A stretch of 64,000 nt of DNA from Pantoea sp. GD03673 (GTDB taxonomy: Bacteria > Pseudomonadota > Gammaproteobacteria > Enterobacterales > Enterobacteriaceae): contig NZ_JAOCKJ010000003.1 of NCBI RefSeq assembly GCF_029844725.1, forward strand, positions 310,001 through 374,000, given 5' to 3'. Position 1 is the first letter of the stretch. Each line of letters opens with the position of its first letter. The notes under the pieces are model-generated. The model searched no databases. It saw nothing but the letters and a program-made list of their open reading frames with translations, and was not told the DNA's origin. Below, one piece after another: positions 41,353 through 50,828 of the stretch. The translations under genes and the position numbers were made by a program.

Positions 41353-42035
41353 GATCGTGCTCCAAAATAGTAAGGTGATAAGCGTCGTTCCAGCATCGAT
41401 ACGCCTTTGCTGACCAGCATGGTCAGTATCAGATAGATCACCGCCGCGCTCAGGAACACCTCCAGCGCCCGGAAAGTGGACGAGACAATGGAGTCGGCAA
41501 TGCCGGTCATTTCCATCAGGCTGATGGTGCTGACCAGCGACGTCGCTTTAATCATCGAGATGATTTCATTGCTGTAGGCGGGCAGCGCCTGACGAATCGC
41601 AATCGGTAAGGTAATGCGGGTAAAGATCTTAGAAGATGACATGCCTGAGACTCTGGCAGCCTCCAGCGACTGCTGGCTGACGGCACGCAACCCGCCGCGC
41701 AGGATCTCTGAGGTGTAAGCCGCATCATTAAGAATCAGCGCCAGTAAACCGCACCAGTAGGGTTCGCGCAGCAGCGGCCAGAACAGGCTTTCACGCACCG
41801 CCGGTAAACTGCCGAGGCCGTAATAGACCATAAAAATCTGGATCAGCAGCGGCGTGCCGCGAAACAGCCAGACATAAAAACGGCAGAACAGGCTGCCGAC
41901 GCGCGTCATGCGCAGCAGATTAAGCAGCAACGCCAGCACGCCGCCTCCCAGCAGCGAGAGCAGCGCAAGGTTTATCGTCAGCGGCAATCCTTTAAGCAGT
42001 GCCAGCAGCGTCTGCTGCAAAAACATAATATCCAC
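41349..42035 (-). CDS. Polar amino acid ABC permease, HisM type
   Basis: This 228-residue inner-membrane protein has about five helices. The PAAT signature is RGTPLLIQIFMVYYGLG, with the EAA loop SQQSLEAARVSGMSSSKIFTRITLPIAIRQALP. It pairs with the neighbouring HisQ-type protein. GTG at 42035 has GGGAG five bases upstream and is my choice; ATG at 42026 would shorten it by three residues. It lies nine bases after the previous stop codon. Confidence 0.93.
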   Translation of the reverse strand: MDIMFLQQTLLALLKGLPLTINLALLSLLGGGVLALLLNLLRMTRVGSLFCRFYVWLFRGTPLLIQIFMVYYGLGSLPAVRESLFWPLLREPYWCGLLALILNDAAYTSEILRGGLRAVSQQSLEAARVSGMSSSKIFTRITLPIAIRQALPAYSNEIISMIKATSLVSTISLMEMTGIADSIVSSTFRALEVFLSAAVIYLILTMLVSKGVSMLERRLSPYYFGARS

Positions 42036-42044
42036 GTGGACTCC

Positions 42045-42764
42045 CTACCCCTTCACGCGCGGTTGACCGCGCATCGCAAACTTTTCCACGTAGCGGAAAA
42101 CCATATCGGAACAGGTGGTGATGGTCAGGTAGATCACCGCACCCACGCTGTAGAAGAAAAAGGACATCTGGGTGGAGTTGGCCGCGGTCGAGACCTGGTT
42201 CATCGTTTCCACCAGCCCGGTGACCGAAACCAGCGCCGACTCTTTGATCACCGATTGCCACTGGTTGCCCATGCCCGGCAGCGCGGTGCGTAAGGCCTGC
42301 GGCACGATGATGCGACGAAACATCATCAGCCGCCCCATGCCGGTCACGGTGGCGGCTTCCAGCGTCCCCCCCGGAATGGCGTAGAACGCACCGCGAAACA
42401 CGCCACTCTGATAGGCTCCCGAGATCAGTCCGATGGCTATCGCGCCCGCCACAAAACCGTTCACATCGAACGGTCCCTCGAAGCCCAGCGCGGTGCCCGC
42501 CGCGGAGACCACCTGGCGTCCACCGAAGTAGAACAGGTAGATCACCAGCAGCTCTGGCACGCCGCGAAACAGTGTGATGTAGCCTGCCGCCAGCCGCTGC
42601 TGCCAGCGCGAACCGGCAATCTGCATCCAGCAAAGCACGCTGCCCAGGAGGGCACCGAGCAGCCAGGCGCAGAGCGACACGCTGACGGTAACGGTGGCGG
42701 CGCTGAGCAGCACGCCTCCCCAGCCCTCATCCCCGAATCCCAGTAACTGCCAGTCAATATTCAT
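42045..42764 (-). CDS. Polar amino acid ABC permease, HisQ type
   Basis: This 239-residue inner-membrane protein has about five helices. RGVPELLVIYLFYFGG is the PAAT motif, and the EAA loop reads GGTLEAATVTGMGRLMMFRRIIVPQALRTALPGMGNQ. It forms the channel with the HisM-type partner. ATG at 42764 has CGGA six bases upstream; ATG at 42770 is also possible. The binding-protein stop codon lies about 12 bases before. Confidence 0.93.
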   Translation of the reverse strand: MNIDWQLLGFGDEGWGGVLLSAATVTVSVSLCAWLLGALLGSVLCWMQIAGSRWQQRLAAGYITLFRGVPELLVIYLFYFGGRQVVSAAGTALGFEGPFDVNGFVAGAIAIGLISGAYQSGVFRGAFYAIPGGTLEAATVTGMGRLMMFRRIIVPQALRTALPGMGNQWQSVIKESALVSVTGLVETMNQVSTAANSTQMSFFFYSVGAVIYLTITTCSDMVFRYVEKFAMRGQPRVKG

Positions 42765-42776
42765 TAACATCCGTGG

Positions 42777-43625
42777 TTACGCTTTCGGTGCGACATCTTC
42801 GCCAAACCATTTGATCGACAGTTTGCTCAGCGTTCCGTCTTTGATCATTGAGTCCAGCGCCTGATTCAGCACCTGCTGCAGCTCACTGTTGCCTTTGCGC
42901 AGACCAATCGCCGAGCCTGCACCCAGCACACCGCCGGAGAAGCCATAGCCGCTGCTGCTGATCGCCTCGCTGTGTTTTTTCACAAACGCGTTGAGGTTAG
43001 TACGTGAAGCCATGACCGCATCAACCCGGCCATTCATCAGGTCAGCAAAGGTTTCAGGACCGGCCTGATAGGTACGGATAGTGGCAACATCGCCCAGGTA
43101 TTTCTGCAGGAAGTCCGCCTGAATAGTGGCGACCTGCACCGCAATGGTTTTGCCTTTAAACGTGGTTTTCAGATCGTCGATGGCTTTTTTCATACCGGCG
43201 TCGTCATCCGCCGTAACTACCGTGCCGCTGCCTGGCAGCGTGGCCAGCGGGCTTTTTTTCGCGGTCACGAAGCTGGAGATGCTGACGGTGTACTGGTGGG
43301 TGAAATCGATCGCCTCAGCGCGCTTAGGCGTCACGGTCACCGCGTCGATGACCGCATCATATTTGCCGTCGATCAGGCCCGGGATCATGCCTGACCATTT
43401 CTGGGGGATGATTTCATATTTAAAGCCCGCACGCTTAGCCAGCTCCGCCACCATATCCGGCTCGTAACCGACAATTTTGCCGCCCGGCGTGGTCTGGTTA
43501 AACGGAGGGTAAGCTGCTTCGGTGGCAAACTTCAGTGTGCCGAAATCTTTCGCCTGGCTGAACGCAGACGTGGCGAGCAGCGCCACGGTCAGAGACGCCT
43601 TAAGCAGGCGGTTACGCATCATCAT
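42777..43625 (-). CDS. Polar amino acid-binding periplasmic protein, HisJ/OccT type
   Basis: This 282-residue protein has a signal peptide ending in FSQA and a type-II binding fold. Markers are LKFATEAAYPPFNQTTPGGKIVGYEPDMVAELAKRAG, DAVIDAVTVTPKRAEAIDFTHQY (the SBP family 3 signature) and GSAIGLRKGN near the C-terminus. The ligand is probably a basic or modified amino acid. I chose ATG at 43625, which has GAGG upstream. It sits between the amidohydrolase and the permeases. The gene order suggests import of an N-acylated or conjugated amino acid that the amidohydrolase splits. Confidence 0.93.
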   Translation of the reverse strand: MMMRNRLLKASLTVALLATSAFSQAKDFGTLKFATEAAYPPFNQTTPGGKIVGYEPDMVAELAKRAGFKYEIIPQKWSGMIPGLIDGKYDAVIDAVTVTPKRAEAIDFTHQYTVSISSFVTAKKSPLATLPGSGTVVTADDDAGMKKAIDDLKTTFKGKTIAVQVATIQADFLQKYLGDVATIRTYQAGPETFADLMNGRVDAVMASRTNLNAFVKKHSEAISSSGYGFSGGVLGAGSAIGLRKGNSELQQVLNQALDSMIKDGTLSKLSIKWFGEDVAPKA

Positions 43626-43646
43626 ATACACCTCATTTCTTTATTA

Positions 43647-44834
43647 TTAAGAGAGCAAATCAATAGCAAGGCGGGTCAGCGCCTGCGTCCCGGCGGCAAT
43701 ACTGCGTTCATCCGGCTGATAGTCGGAGTTATGCAGATGATCGTCACGGCCCGGCGTCGCCGATCCAATATGAATCTGGCAACCCGGCACCCGTTCCGTA
43801 AACAGTGAAAAATCTTCAGCCCCAAAGCTGGCGCTGGGCTGCGCGATGATGGCCTTATCAAACTGATGCGACAGAATCTGCTCCAGGTCATCGATGAGGC
43901 GATCATCGTTCATTAACGGGGGAACACCCCGCTGGAAATTCACCTCTACCCGAACGTTCTGCGCCAGCGCCACACCCTCGCACATCCGTTTGAATGACGC
44001 TTCCATCGCCGCCCGCACTTCGGGCGATTTGGTGCGGATAGTGCCCTGAAACAGACAGCTGTCAGGAATGATGTTGTGGGTGGTGCCACCCTGAATGTGC
44101 CCGATGGTTAATACGGCGGAGTGCGCAGGATCGCGCTCACGCGAGATGAGGGTCTGTAGCTGGCTGATGAGATGCACCGTGGCAATAATCGGGTCGGTGC
44201 CCATATGCGGTCGGGCCGCGTGGGTCGACACGCCATGAACCGTAACGTCAAATTCGTCACTGGAGGCCGTACTGGCTCCGCGCGTCAGGGCGACGTCACC
44301 AGCAGCCAGTTCAGGTTTGTTATGAAGGGTTACGGCCCAGTCAATGCCGTCTGCCACGCCGTCAGCAATCATCGCTTCAGCGCCACTTTCTGGCGTCTCT
44401 TCGGCGGGCTGGAATATCAGCCGGACGCGGCCTTTTAGCTGCTGACGATAGTGTGGCAGGATTGTCGCCACACCCAGCATCGTCGCCGTGTGAATATCAT
44501 GACCACAGGCGTGCATTTTCCCGGCATAGCGGCTGGCAAAAGGTAAGCCGGTCTGTTCGTGAATCGGCAGCGCGTCCATATCTGCACGCAATAGCAGTGT
44601 CTTACCCGGCTCTGCGCCGTCAATATCCACCACGACACCACTGCGGCCCACGCCGGTCCGGGGATGCAATCCCAGCGCCTGCAGGTAATCGGTGACCAGA
44701 CTGGCAGTGCGCAGCGTATCGAAGCCTAATTCCGGATGCGCATGAATATCACGCCGAATCGCCACTAATTGCGATTCAATCTCTTTTACTCTGGCTTTTA
44801 ATTCCCCGGCCAGTTGTGCTTTTTCCTGATTCAT
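43647..44834 (-). CDS. M20 family amidohydrolase (hippurate / N-acyl or IAA-amino acid hydrolase-like)
   Basis: This 395-residue cytoplasmic enzyme belongs to the M20D amidohydrolases. The metal site shows RADMDALPI, KMHACGHDIHTATMLG, FQPAEETPESGAEAMI and a late FGAEDFSLF. These enzymes cut N-acyl amino acids such as hippurate, N-acetyl amino acids or, in plants and plant bacteria, IAA-amino acid conjugates. I placed the start at ATG 44834 (MNQEKAQ) after GGGG; an ATG at 44891 lies in frame. It leads the operon with the ABC importer, which fits uptake followed by hydrolysis of a conjugate. Confidence 0.9.
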   Translation of the reverse strand: MNQEKAQLAGELKARVKEIESQLVAIRRDIHAHPELGFDTLRTASLVTDYLQALGLHPRTGVGRSGVVVDIDGAEPGKTLLLRADMDALPIHEQTGLPFASRYAGKMHACGHDIHTATMLGVATILPHYRQQLKGRVRLIFQPAEETPESGAEAMIADGVADGIDWAVTLHNKPELAAGDVALTRGASTASSDEFDVTVHGVSTHAARPHMGTDPIIATVHLISQLQTLISRERDPAHSAVLTIGHIQGGTTHNIIPDSCLFQGTIRTKSPEVRAAMEASFKRMCEGVALAQNVRVEVNFQRGVPPLMNDDRLIDDLEQILSHQFDKAIIAQPSASFGAEDFSLFTERVPGCQIHIGSATPGRDDHLHNSDYQPDERSIAAGTQALTRLAIDLLS

Positions 44835-45107
44835 CGCAGCCCCGGTAACAGGAGGTCGGCAGCCCTGTGCCGCCCCTCTTTTTAATCTCATCCTGACGTT
44901 GGATGGTGGTGACCGTTTATTTATTCACAGCACGTCACAGAAAGCAACGCGTTATAACCTGAGAACAATCATTATAAATCAGTAGCTTATACCTAATTAT
45001 TGGAAAGCCGTATGAGATAGCAGCGGATCAGCAATATTATTAATAATTCGCCGCGCAACATAACTTTCCCTACTTTTTAAACGGTGTAATTCCGCGTATT
45101 TCTGAAA

Positions 45108-45974
45108 TTAAATAAAAAAGTCTGTCAGTATTTCCGCTAATTTTTCCGGTTGTTCATCGGGAATAAAATGGCCGCAGTCGGTAATCTTTTCACTGCTTAC
45201 CTGTAGCGCCACGGCGCGTAACGGCGTCGCCATATCAGGTATTGATCCCTGGTCGGCACTCACTGCCAGCAGCGGTACGGCCAGTTTGCCCTTTAGCGCA
45301 CGCTGACGATTCTGCTCTGCCGACTGCGTGAATGCGCGGTAAAAAGCCAGACCGGCACGCAACGCGCCGGGTTGCTGAAAGACGCGCAGGTATTCATGAC
45401 GGGCGACTGCATCAATGTGATGGGGATTAGCGGCCTTGCGGTTAAAAAACCAGTCGAGGTAAACCGCCTCTCTGCCGGTGATGAGGGCCTCCGGTAAATC
45501 ATCCACGCAGTGAAAGCCGAAATGCCAGGTTTTCCAGGCGCTTTCACCGGTCATCGGCAGCAGGTCAGGCAGGGTGATACCGGGAATGCCGCCATCCAGC
45601 AGCGCAAGACGGCTGACCTTATCGGGATGGCCCGCCGCCAGTGACCAGGCGATCCATGCTCCAATGTCATGACCGGCCAGATGAAAGCGTTCGATGCCCA
45701 GCTGATGCAGCAGCGCCACTATGCACGCTGCCACGCTGTCAGTGTCATAGCCGTCCGCCGGGAAGTCTGAATCCCCCTGCCCTGGCAGGTCTGGTGCGAT
45801 CACATGAAAGCGGCTGGCAAGGCGGGGAATGACCTCTCGCCAGGCATAACTGCTTTGCGGAAAACCGGCGAGCAGCACCACCGTGTCTGCCTGTTTACTG
45901 CCTGCGCTAAGGTAATGCAAGCGATGTGAATCAACATGGATAAAGTGATGCTGATAAGCGGGCTGAGAATGCAT
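45108..45974 (-). CDS. Alpha/beta hydrolase with Asp nucleophile (epoxide hydrolase/dehalogenase-like)
   Basis: This 288-residue protein is an alpha/beta hydrolase. The nucleophile elbow is GHDIGAW with Asp103 in place of Ser, as in epoxide hydrolases and haloalkane or fluoroacetate dehalogenases. The oxyanion region GFPQSSYAW and catalytic His in DCGHFIPDEQP agree. The exact substrate is not clear. I chose ATG at 45974, which has the strong GGAGG site four bases upstream; a longer frame from 46019 runs through the operator palindrome. It lies 50 bases after the TetR gene on the same strand. Confidence 0.9.
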   Translation of the reverse strand: MHSQPAYQHHFIHVDSHRLHYLSAGSKQADTVVLLAGFPQSSYAWREVIPRLASRFHVIAPDLPGQGDSDFPADGYDTDSVAACIVALLHQLGIERFHLAGHDIGAWIAWSLAAGHPDKVSRLALLDGGIPGITLPDLLPMTGESAWKTWHFGFHCVDDLPEALITGREAVYLDWFFNRKAANPHHIDAVARHEYLRVFQQPGALRAGLAFYRAFTQSAEQNRQRALKGKLAVPLLAVSADQGSIPDMATPLRAVALQVSSEKITDCGHFIPDEQPEKLAEILTDFFI

Positions 45975-45990
45975 AAAACCTCCGGTTATA

Positions 45991-46010
45991 AAGGAAATGA
46001 TCATTTCCTT
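45991..46010. promoter_or_regulatory. 20-bp palindromic TetR operator before the hydrolase
   Basis: AAGGAAATGATCATTTCCTT is a perfect palindrome in the gap between the TetR and hydrolase genes. Its 16-bp core GGAAATGATCATTTCC recurs exactly upstream of the TetR gene. Confidence 0.85.
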
Positions 46011-46024
46011 AATGAGCAAAAAAT

Positions 46025-46627
46025 TTAGTCGAGCAGCTTCAGCGCCAGCGGGATGACGCTGCTGTCGGGCCGGGTAGCCGCCACTTTACCGGCTACCCGC
46101 ATCCCCAGCACGATGCAGAGCATCAGGGACGCGGTGGCCCTGCAATCCACAGCAGTATTCACCGAGCCATCCTGCTGACCCAGCCTGATAATCTGCTGCA
46201 GGTTCTGCTGATTGCGCATCAGCGCAGCGCTGACCGCTTCGGCCAGTTCCTCATCCAGCGTCTGCAACTCCAGGGCGCTGACCGCGACCAGACAGCCGCG
46301 CTCCCCTTCAACATCGCGCACTGACTCTACGTAAAAAGTCAGCAGCGCGGCCAGTTGCTCACGACCGTTTTCACACCCGGCCAGCCGTGTAGCTAAAGCG
46401 CCGTTACGCAGTGAAAGATAACGCGCCAGGACCGCAGCAAACAGTGTGCGCTTATCGCTAAAGGCTTTATAGATGCTGCCGGTGGTCAGCTGCATTGCCT
46501 GGCTCAAATCGCCAATCGACGCGGCGTGATAACCCTTTTGCCGGAAAACCAGCATTGCACTGTCCAGCGCTGCATCGGTGTCAAATGCGCGTGGTCGTCC
46601 CCGATCTTTATAACGACTGTCATTCAT
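46025..46627 (-). CDS. TetR family transcriptional regulator
   Basis: This 200-residue protein has the TetR N-terminal HTH (FDTDAALDSAMLVFRQKGYHAASIGDLSQAMQLTTGSIYKAFSDKRTLFAAVL) and a ligand-binding helical domain with EGERGCLVAVSALEL. It precedes the hydrolase on the same strand and shares an operator with it. I placed the start at ATG 46627 (MNDSRYKDRGRPRAF); ATG at 46639 sits three bases from the operator and is also possible, and the open frame reaches 46693. Ribosome sites are weak for all. It should repress both genes until the hydrolase substrate, or a related compound, binds. Confidence 0.9.
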   Translation of the reverse strand: MNDSRYKDRGRPRAFDTDAALDSAMLVFRQKGYHAASIGDLSQAMQLTTGSIYKAFSDKRTLFAAVLARYLSLRNGALATRLAGCENGREQLAALLTFYVESVRDVEGERGCLVAVSALELQTLDEELAEAVSAALMRNQQNLQQIIRLGQQDGSVNTAVDCRATASLMLCIVLGMRVAGKVAATRPDSSVIPLALKLLD

Positions 46628-46641
46628 GGAGGGCACCATTA

Positions 46642-46657
46642 GGAAATGATCATTTCC
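46642..46657. promoter_or_regulatory. 16-bp palindromic TetR operator before tetR
   Basis: GGAAATGATCATTTCC is a perfect palindrome directly upstream of the TetR start codon. It is identical to the core of the palindrome before the hydrolase, 650 bases away, which indicates autoregulation and shared control. Confidence 0.85.
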
Positions 46658-46828
46658 ATTAAAATAGACGGTTCTGTCTGGCAAAAAAAGCATTTTTTAT
46701 GCTGGCGTTAAGCAGGAATGCTAATCCTTCATATTCCTGTCCCATGCCCCACCCTCTGACCTGACGCAAAACAGTGAAGCGAATGCCTCATCTATACTGC
46801 AGCTTATCTTTGCTGAAGGAGCCCAATC

Positions 46829-47860
46829 ATGGGACTGAGCTGGTTTACTCTCTGGCCGCCACTGGCACGCGTGCTGTTCATTCTCACCTGTCTCACTATT
46901 ATTCTGACCGGACTCTATCTGGCGGCACCGCTGATTAATCAGGTACTGCTGGCGATGTTACTGGCCATCATGCTTGATCCACTGATTACCCGGCTGGATA
47001 AAAAGCGGATACCCCGAATTGTTTCATCACTGCTGGTGATTATGCTGATGCTGATGATCATGGTGGTCACCACCCTCAAATTAACCGCACTCACGCCGGA
47101 TTTAATGCAGCTCAGCCGCCAGGCCCCCTTGCTGCTGGCCGCGCGTCTGGAACAGCTGACGCTGGCGTTTGCCCGGCTCGACATTGGTATGACACCCGAC
47201 CAGCTGCTGACCTTTGTGGATGCAGGTGCGATAGTGCGCATCGTTACAGCGTTTCTGACGCAGATTCCAGGCGTGATCTCCTGGTGGATCATGGTCTTCC
47301 TGATGCTGCTGTTTATGCTCTATGAGATGCCTCTGCTGAAAGCGGCGCTGCAACAGCGGATACAGGGTAAACATCAGGCTTTTTATCTGGCGCTGCAGGA
47401 GGGGATTCAGAGCGTCATTGTTTATGCCAGAGTGAAAACGCTGACCAGTATTCTGGGCGGGCTGATAGTCGGCGTGGGAGCGCATCTGATTGGGCTGAAG
47501 TTTGCCTTTTTCTGGGGCGTGCTGATGTTTATCTTTAATTACGTGCCGGTGCTGGGCTCCTTTCTGGCCGCCATTCCACCGGTGATCCAGAGCTACATTC
47601 TTTTCGATTTGCAGGTCGCGCTGGCAGTAGCGGGATTCTTTGTGGTGCTGAACCTTTGCCTGAGTTCGGTGATCGAACCGCTGCTGATTGGAAAGCGGCT
47701 GAATCTGGCGCTGACCACGCAGCTGCTGGCGTTTCTGTTCTGGCAGGCGTTACTGGGGATTACGGGCGGGATACTGGCCATTCCATTGACCTATCTGATT
47801 AAAAAGGTCCTGCTGGCGAGCTATCCGCAGCAGGACCCGGAGGCGGAATTAACGCAGTGA
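46829..47860 (+). CDS. AI-2E family membrane transporter
   Basis: This 343-residue inner-membrane protein has about eight helices. The family core is present: SVIVYARVKTLTSILGGLIVGVGAHLIGLKFAFFWGVLMFIFNYVPVLGSFLAAIPPV, followed by SSVIEPLLIGKRLNL. The family includes the proposed AI-2 exporter TqsA and also Na+/H+ antiporters, so its cargo is unknown. AAGGAG lies eight bases before the ATG. It overlaps the convergent P-type ATPase gene by 12 bases at their 3' ends. Confidence 0.92.
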   Translation: MGLSWFTLWPPLARVLFILTCLTIILTGLYLAAPLINQVLLAMLLAIMLDPLITRLDKKRIPRIVSSLLVIMLMLMIMVVTTLKLTALTPDLMQLSRQAPLLLAARLEQLTLAFARLDIGMTPDQLLTFVDAGAIVRIVTAFLTQIPGVISWWIMVFLMLLFMLYEMPLLKAALQQRIQGKHQAFYLALQEGIQSVIVYARVKTLTSILGGLIVGVGAHLIGLKFAFFWGVLMFIFNYVPVLGSFLAAIPPVIQSYILFDLQVALAVAGFFVVLNLCLSSVIEPLLIGKRLNLALTTQLLAFLFWQALLGITGGILAIPLTYLIKKVLLASYPQQDPEAELTQ

Positions 47861-50578
47861 TGGCGTCTTCACCCGCCATGCGCGGGTGAGGCGTTTCTCG
47901 ATTTCCACCACGATGAAGATGGCGACACTGACAATCAGCGAAATCAGCCAGTAGTTAACCGGCAGTGGGCGCGTACCGAACAGGGTGTTCATTAATGGCA
48001 CATAGATAATGATCGCCTGAAGGACAATGAGCACCAGCGTTACCAGCCAGATCCCGCGGTTTTTCAGCAGGCCGCGATCCAGTGAGAAGCCGTCAGAATT
48101 ACGGCAGTTAAGCATGTAAACCCACTGTGCGGTAACCAGCATCTGCAGCAGCACGGTGCGGATAAACTCGGGACTGTAGCCTCGCGGTTGCAACCAGGCT
48201 TCCAGCACAAAGGCGCTGATTGAAATCAGCAGGCCAACAAACACCACGCGCCAGATAGCATACGCATCCATCACATGTGCTTTAACATTGCGCGGTGGCC
48301 GACGCATCACATTGGATTCAGCAGGCTCAAACGCCAGACCAAACGACAGCGTGGCAGAGGTTGCCATGTTCATCCACAGAATCTGTACCGGGGTTAACGG
48401 CAGCAGATTGCCCATCAGAATCGCGATAATAATCAGCAAACCCTGCGCAAGGTTGGTGGGCATGATAAACAGAATGGTTTTTCTGAGGTTGTCGTAAACC
48501 CGGCGTCCCTCTTTGACTGCAGCCGCGATGGTGGCGAAGTTATCGTCGGCCAGAATCATATCGGCCGCCTCTTTTGTCACCTCCGTCCCCTTGATGCCCA
48601 TCGCAATGCCGACGTTGGCCTGTTTCAGGGCCGGTGCGTCGTTGACGCCGTCGCCGGTCATGCCGACGATCTCACCGCTCGCCTCCAGTGCTTTCACCAG
48701 ACGCAGTTTATGTTCCGGGCTGGTGCGGGCAAAAATGTCATAATTTCTGGCGGCGTCGGCCAGTTCGGCATCGCTCATGTGTTCAAGCTGGTAACCGGTG
48801 ATGGCGGCCTGACTGTTGCCGATGCCCAGCATCTGACCAATCGCCATTGCGGTTTCCTGATGGTCACCGGTGATCATTTTGACGCGAATGCCCGCTTTCT
48901 GGCACTCGTCAATGGCGGCAATGGCTTCCGGACGAGGTGGATCCATCATGCAGGCCAGACCCAGCAGCACCATGTCACTTTTCAGATCGGCATGATCCAG
49001 CGCGGTAACAGGGGCAGACGTTCGTTTCCAGGCGGCGGCGACGGTGCGCAGCCCTTCGCTGGCGTAGGTGGTGATAGCGGCATCCCAGTAAGCACGGTCA
49101 ATCGGTTCGGCACCGTCCGGGGTCTGCTGCTGCTGACACAGCGTCAGCAGCACGTCTGGCGCACCGGTCAGCAGAACATAAGATTCCCCGTCAGCCACAC
49201 AGCTGACCGACATATATTTATACAGGGAATCAAACGGCAGTTTGCTCACCACCTCGACGGGCTGTGGGGCCGTCATTCCCTTGGCCGCCAGCACTTTCAG
49301 CGCGCCTTCCGTCGGGCCGCCAACAATCGTCCAGTGCCCCTGACTTTCCTGACGCAGCTGGCTCTCATTACAGGTGTCTACCGCGTGCAGGAACTGCTGA
49401 AACAGCGGATCCTGTGCCGCGCCCGTGCCCGTGGTTTCACCCTGCTCCGCCACAATTTCCCCTTTGGGTTCGTAGCTGTTTCCACTGACGCGCCAGCGGC
49501 TCTTCGCCAGTACCACCGCTTTCACCGTCATCTCATTCATGGTGAGCGTGCCGGTTTTATCGGAGCAGATCACGGACATGGCGCCCAGGGTTTCCACGGT
49601 CGGCAGCTTGCGGATAATCGCGTTAGTGCGCGCCATCGACTGTACGCCCAGCGACAGAATAATGGAGATAATGGCAGGCAGACCTTCCGGCACGGCAGCA
49701 ACCGCCAGGCTGATGACGGAAAGTGAAAGCTCACCGAGGGGGATGTCACGCAGCAGGTAGCCGAAGATAAACAGGGCGACCATCATCAGCAGGATGATGA
49801 AAAAGATCGCTTTACCGAGTTTGTCGATCTGCACCAGCAGCGGGGTTTTGGCCTCTTTAATGCCGCTGATCATTTCATTGATGTGACCCAGTTCAGTATC
49901 ACCGCCGCTGGCAATGACCACGCCAGAGGCGGTGCCGGAACTGACGGTGGTGCCGGAGAAAGCCAGATTCAGACGGTCACCCAGCGATTTTTCACCGCTC
50001 AGCGTGTCAATGTTCTTCGACACCACCGTTGATTCGCCGGTGAGAATCGCCTCTTCCACCCGCAGGTTATTGACTTCAAACAGTCGCAGGTCAGCCGGGA
50101 TTTTGTCGCCGGGACGTAACATCACAACATCGCCGACGACGATGTCGTGCGTGGCAACAGTCACCTGTTTGCCATCCCGCACCAGCATCGCTTCACTGGC
50201 AAGCATGTTCTGAATGCTTTTCAGTGATTTCTCGGCATTGTTTTCCTGAATAAAGCCGATCAGGGCATTGATAACGGCCACGCCGATAATGACAAAGGTA
50301 TCAACCCAGTGGCCCATCAGCGCCGTTATCACCGCCGCGGCCAGCAGAATATAAATCAGCACATCTTTAAAATGGGCGATAAATTTGAGCAGCGCAGATT
50401 TTTCCGCTTTTTGCGGCAGCGCATTTGGTCCCTGTTTCTGCAGACGTTCCTGTGCGTCAGCAGTCGATAATCCTGCCGGTGAGCTTTGCAGGTCAGAAAA
50501 TATCTCTGTCACACTACGCTGATACGCGGGGCGCTCAGATAAAGCTAACGCTTTATCCTGCTTATCATTATTTAGCAT
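47849..50578 (-). CDS. P-type cation-transporting ATPase, type II
   Basis: This 909-residue inner-membrane pump has an actuator TGES motif (near 178), PEGLP in helix 4 (near 298), phosphorylation site DKTGT (near 338), and hinge TGDGVNDAPALKQA. The N-terminal cation ATPase domain is complete. It resembles SERCA/PMR1-like pumps, but helix 6 reads MNMATSATLSFGLAFEP and lacks the T-D pair that binds Ca2+ in SERCA. Ca2+ transport is therefore doubtful, and Mg2+, Na+ or Mn2+ are alternatives. GAGG precedes the ATG. It stands alone, divergent from a 36-residue membrane peptide gene. Confidence 0.92.
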   Translation of the reverse strand: MLNNDKQDKALALSERPAYQRSVTEIFSDLQSSPAGLSTADAQERLQKQGPNALPQKAEKSALLKFIAHFKDVLIYILLAAAVITALMGHWVDTFVIIGVAVINALIGFIQENNAEKSLKSIQNMLASEAMLVRDGKQVTVATHDIVVGDVVMLRPGDKIPADLRLFEVNNLRVEEAILTGESTVVSKNIDTLSGEKSLGDRLNLAFSGTTVSSGTASGVVIASGGDTELGHINEMISGIKEAKTPLLVQIDKLGKAIFFIILLMMVALFIFGYLLRDIPLGELSLSVISLAVAAVPEGLPAIISIILSLGVQSMARTNAIIRKLPTVETLGAMSVICSDKTGTLTMNEMTVKAVVLAKSRWRVSGNSYEPKGEIVAEQGETTGTGAAQDPLFQQFLHAVDTCNESQLRQESQGHWTIVGGPTEGALKVLAAKGMTAPQPVEVVSKLPFDSLYKYMSVSCVADGESYVLLTGAPDVLLTLCQQQQTPDGAEPIDRAYWDAAITTYASEGLRTVAAAWKRTSAPVTALDHADLKSDMVLLGLACMMDPPRPEAIAAIDECQKAGIRVKMITGDHQETAMAIGQMLGIGNSQAAITGYQLEHMSDAELADAARNYDIFARTSPEHKLRLVKALEASGEIVGMTGDGVNDAPALKQANVGIAMGIKGTEVTKEAADMILADDNFATIAAAVKEGRRVYDNLRKTILFIMPTNLAQGLLIIIAILMGNLLPLTPVQILWMNMATSATLSFGLAFEPAESNVMRRPPRNVKAHVMDAYAIWRVVFVGLLISISAFVLEAWLQPRGYSPEFIRTVLLQMLVTAQWVYMLNCRNSDGFSLDRGLLKNRGIWLVTLVLIVLQAIIIYVPLMNTLFGTRPLPVNYWLISLIVSVAIFIVVEIEKRLTRAWRVKTPSLR

Positions 50579-50828
50579 ATATACCTCGTGCCATTTAGCG
50601 ATGAATTAAAGGCGCAATTAAAAGACATGCATTTTGCGGGAAGCCGCCCCCGCCGGTAATGACCGATATCATATTTAGGTAAGAAACGTCTGATGGATAA
50701 CATAAAATGGCTAAATTAAATCTAACCTATATTATGAGAAAGACAACGTTGTTTTTGTTTAGCTAAAGTTTAAGTATGCTGATGCAGTGTGCTTCGGCTT
50801 ATACTCTGGCTCGAAAAAGGAAACTCTG

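Noticed and set aside
48710..49726. 338-codon plus-strand frame inside the P-type ATPase gene
   Set aside because: It lies antisense to a clearly conserved ATPase, and its sequence is a His/Arg/Gly-rich mirror of that gene.
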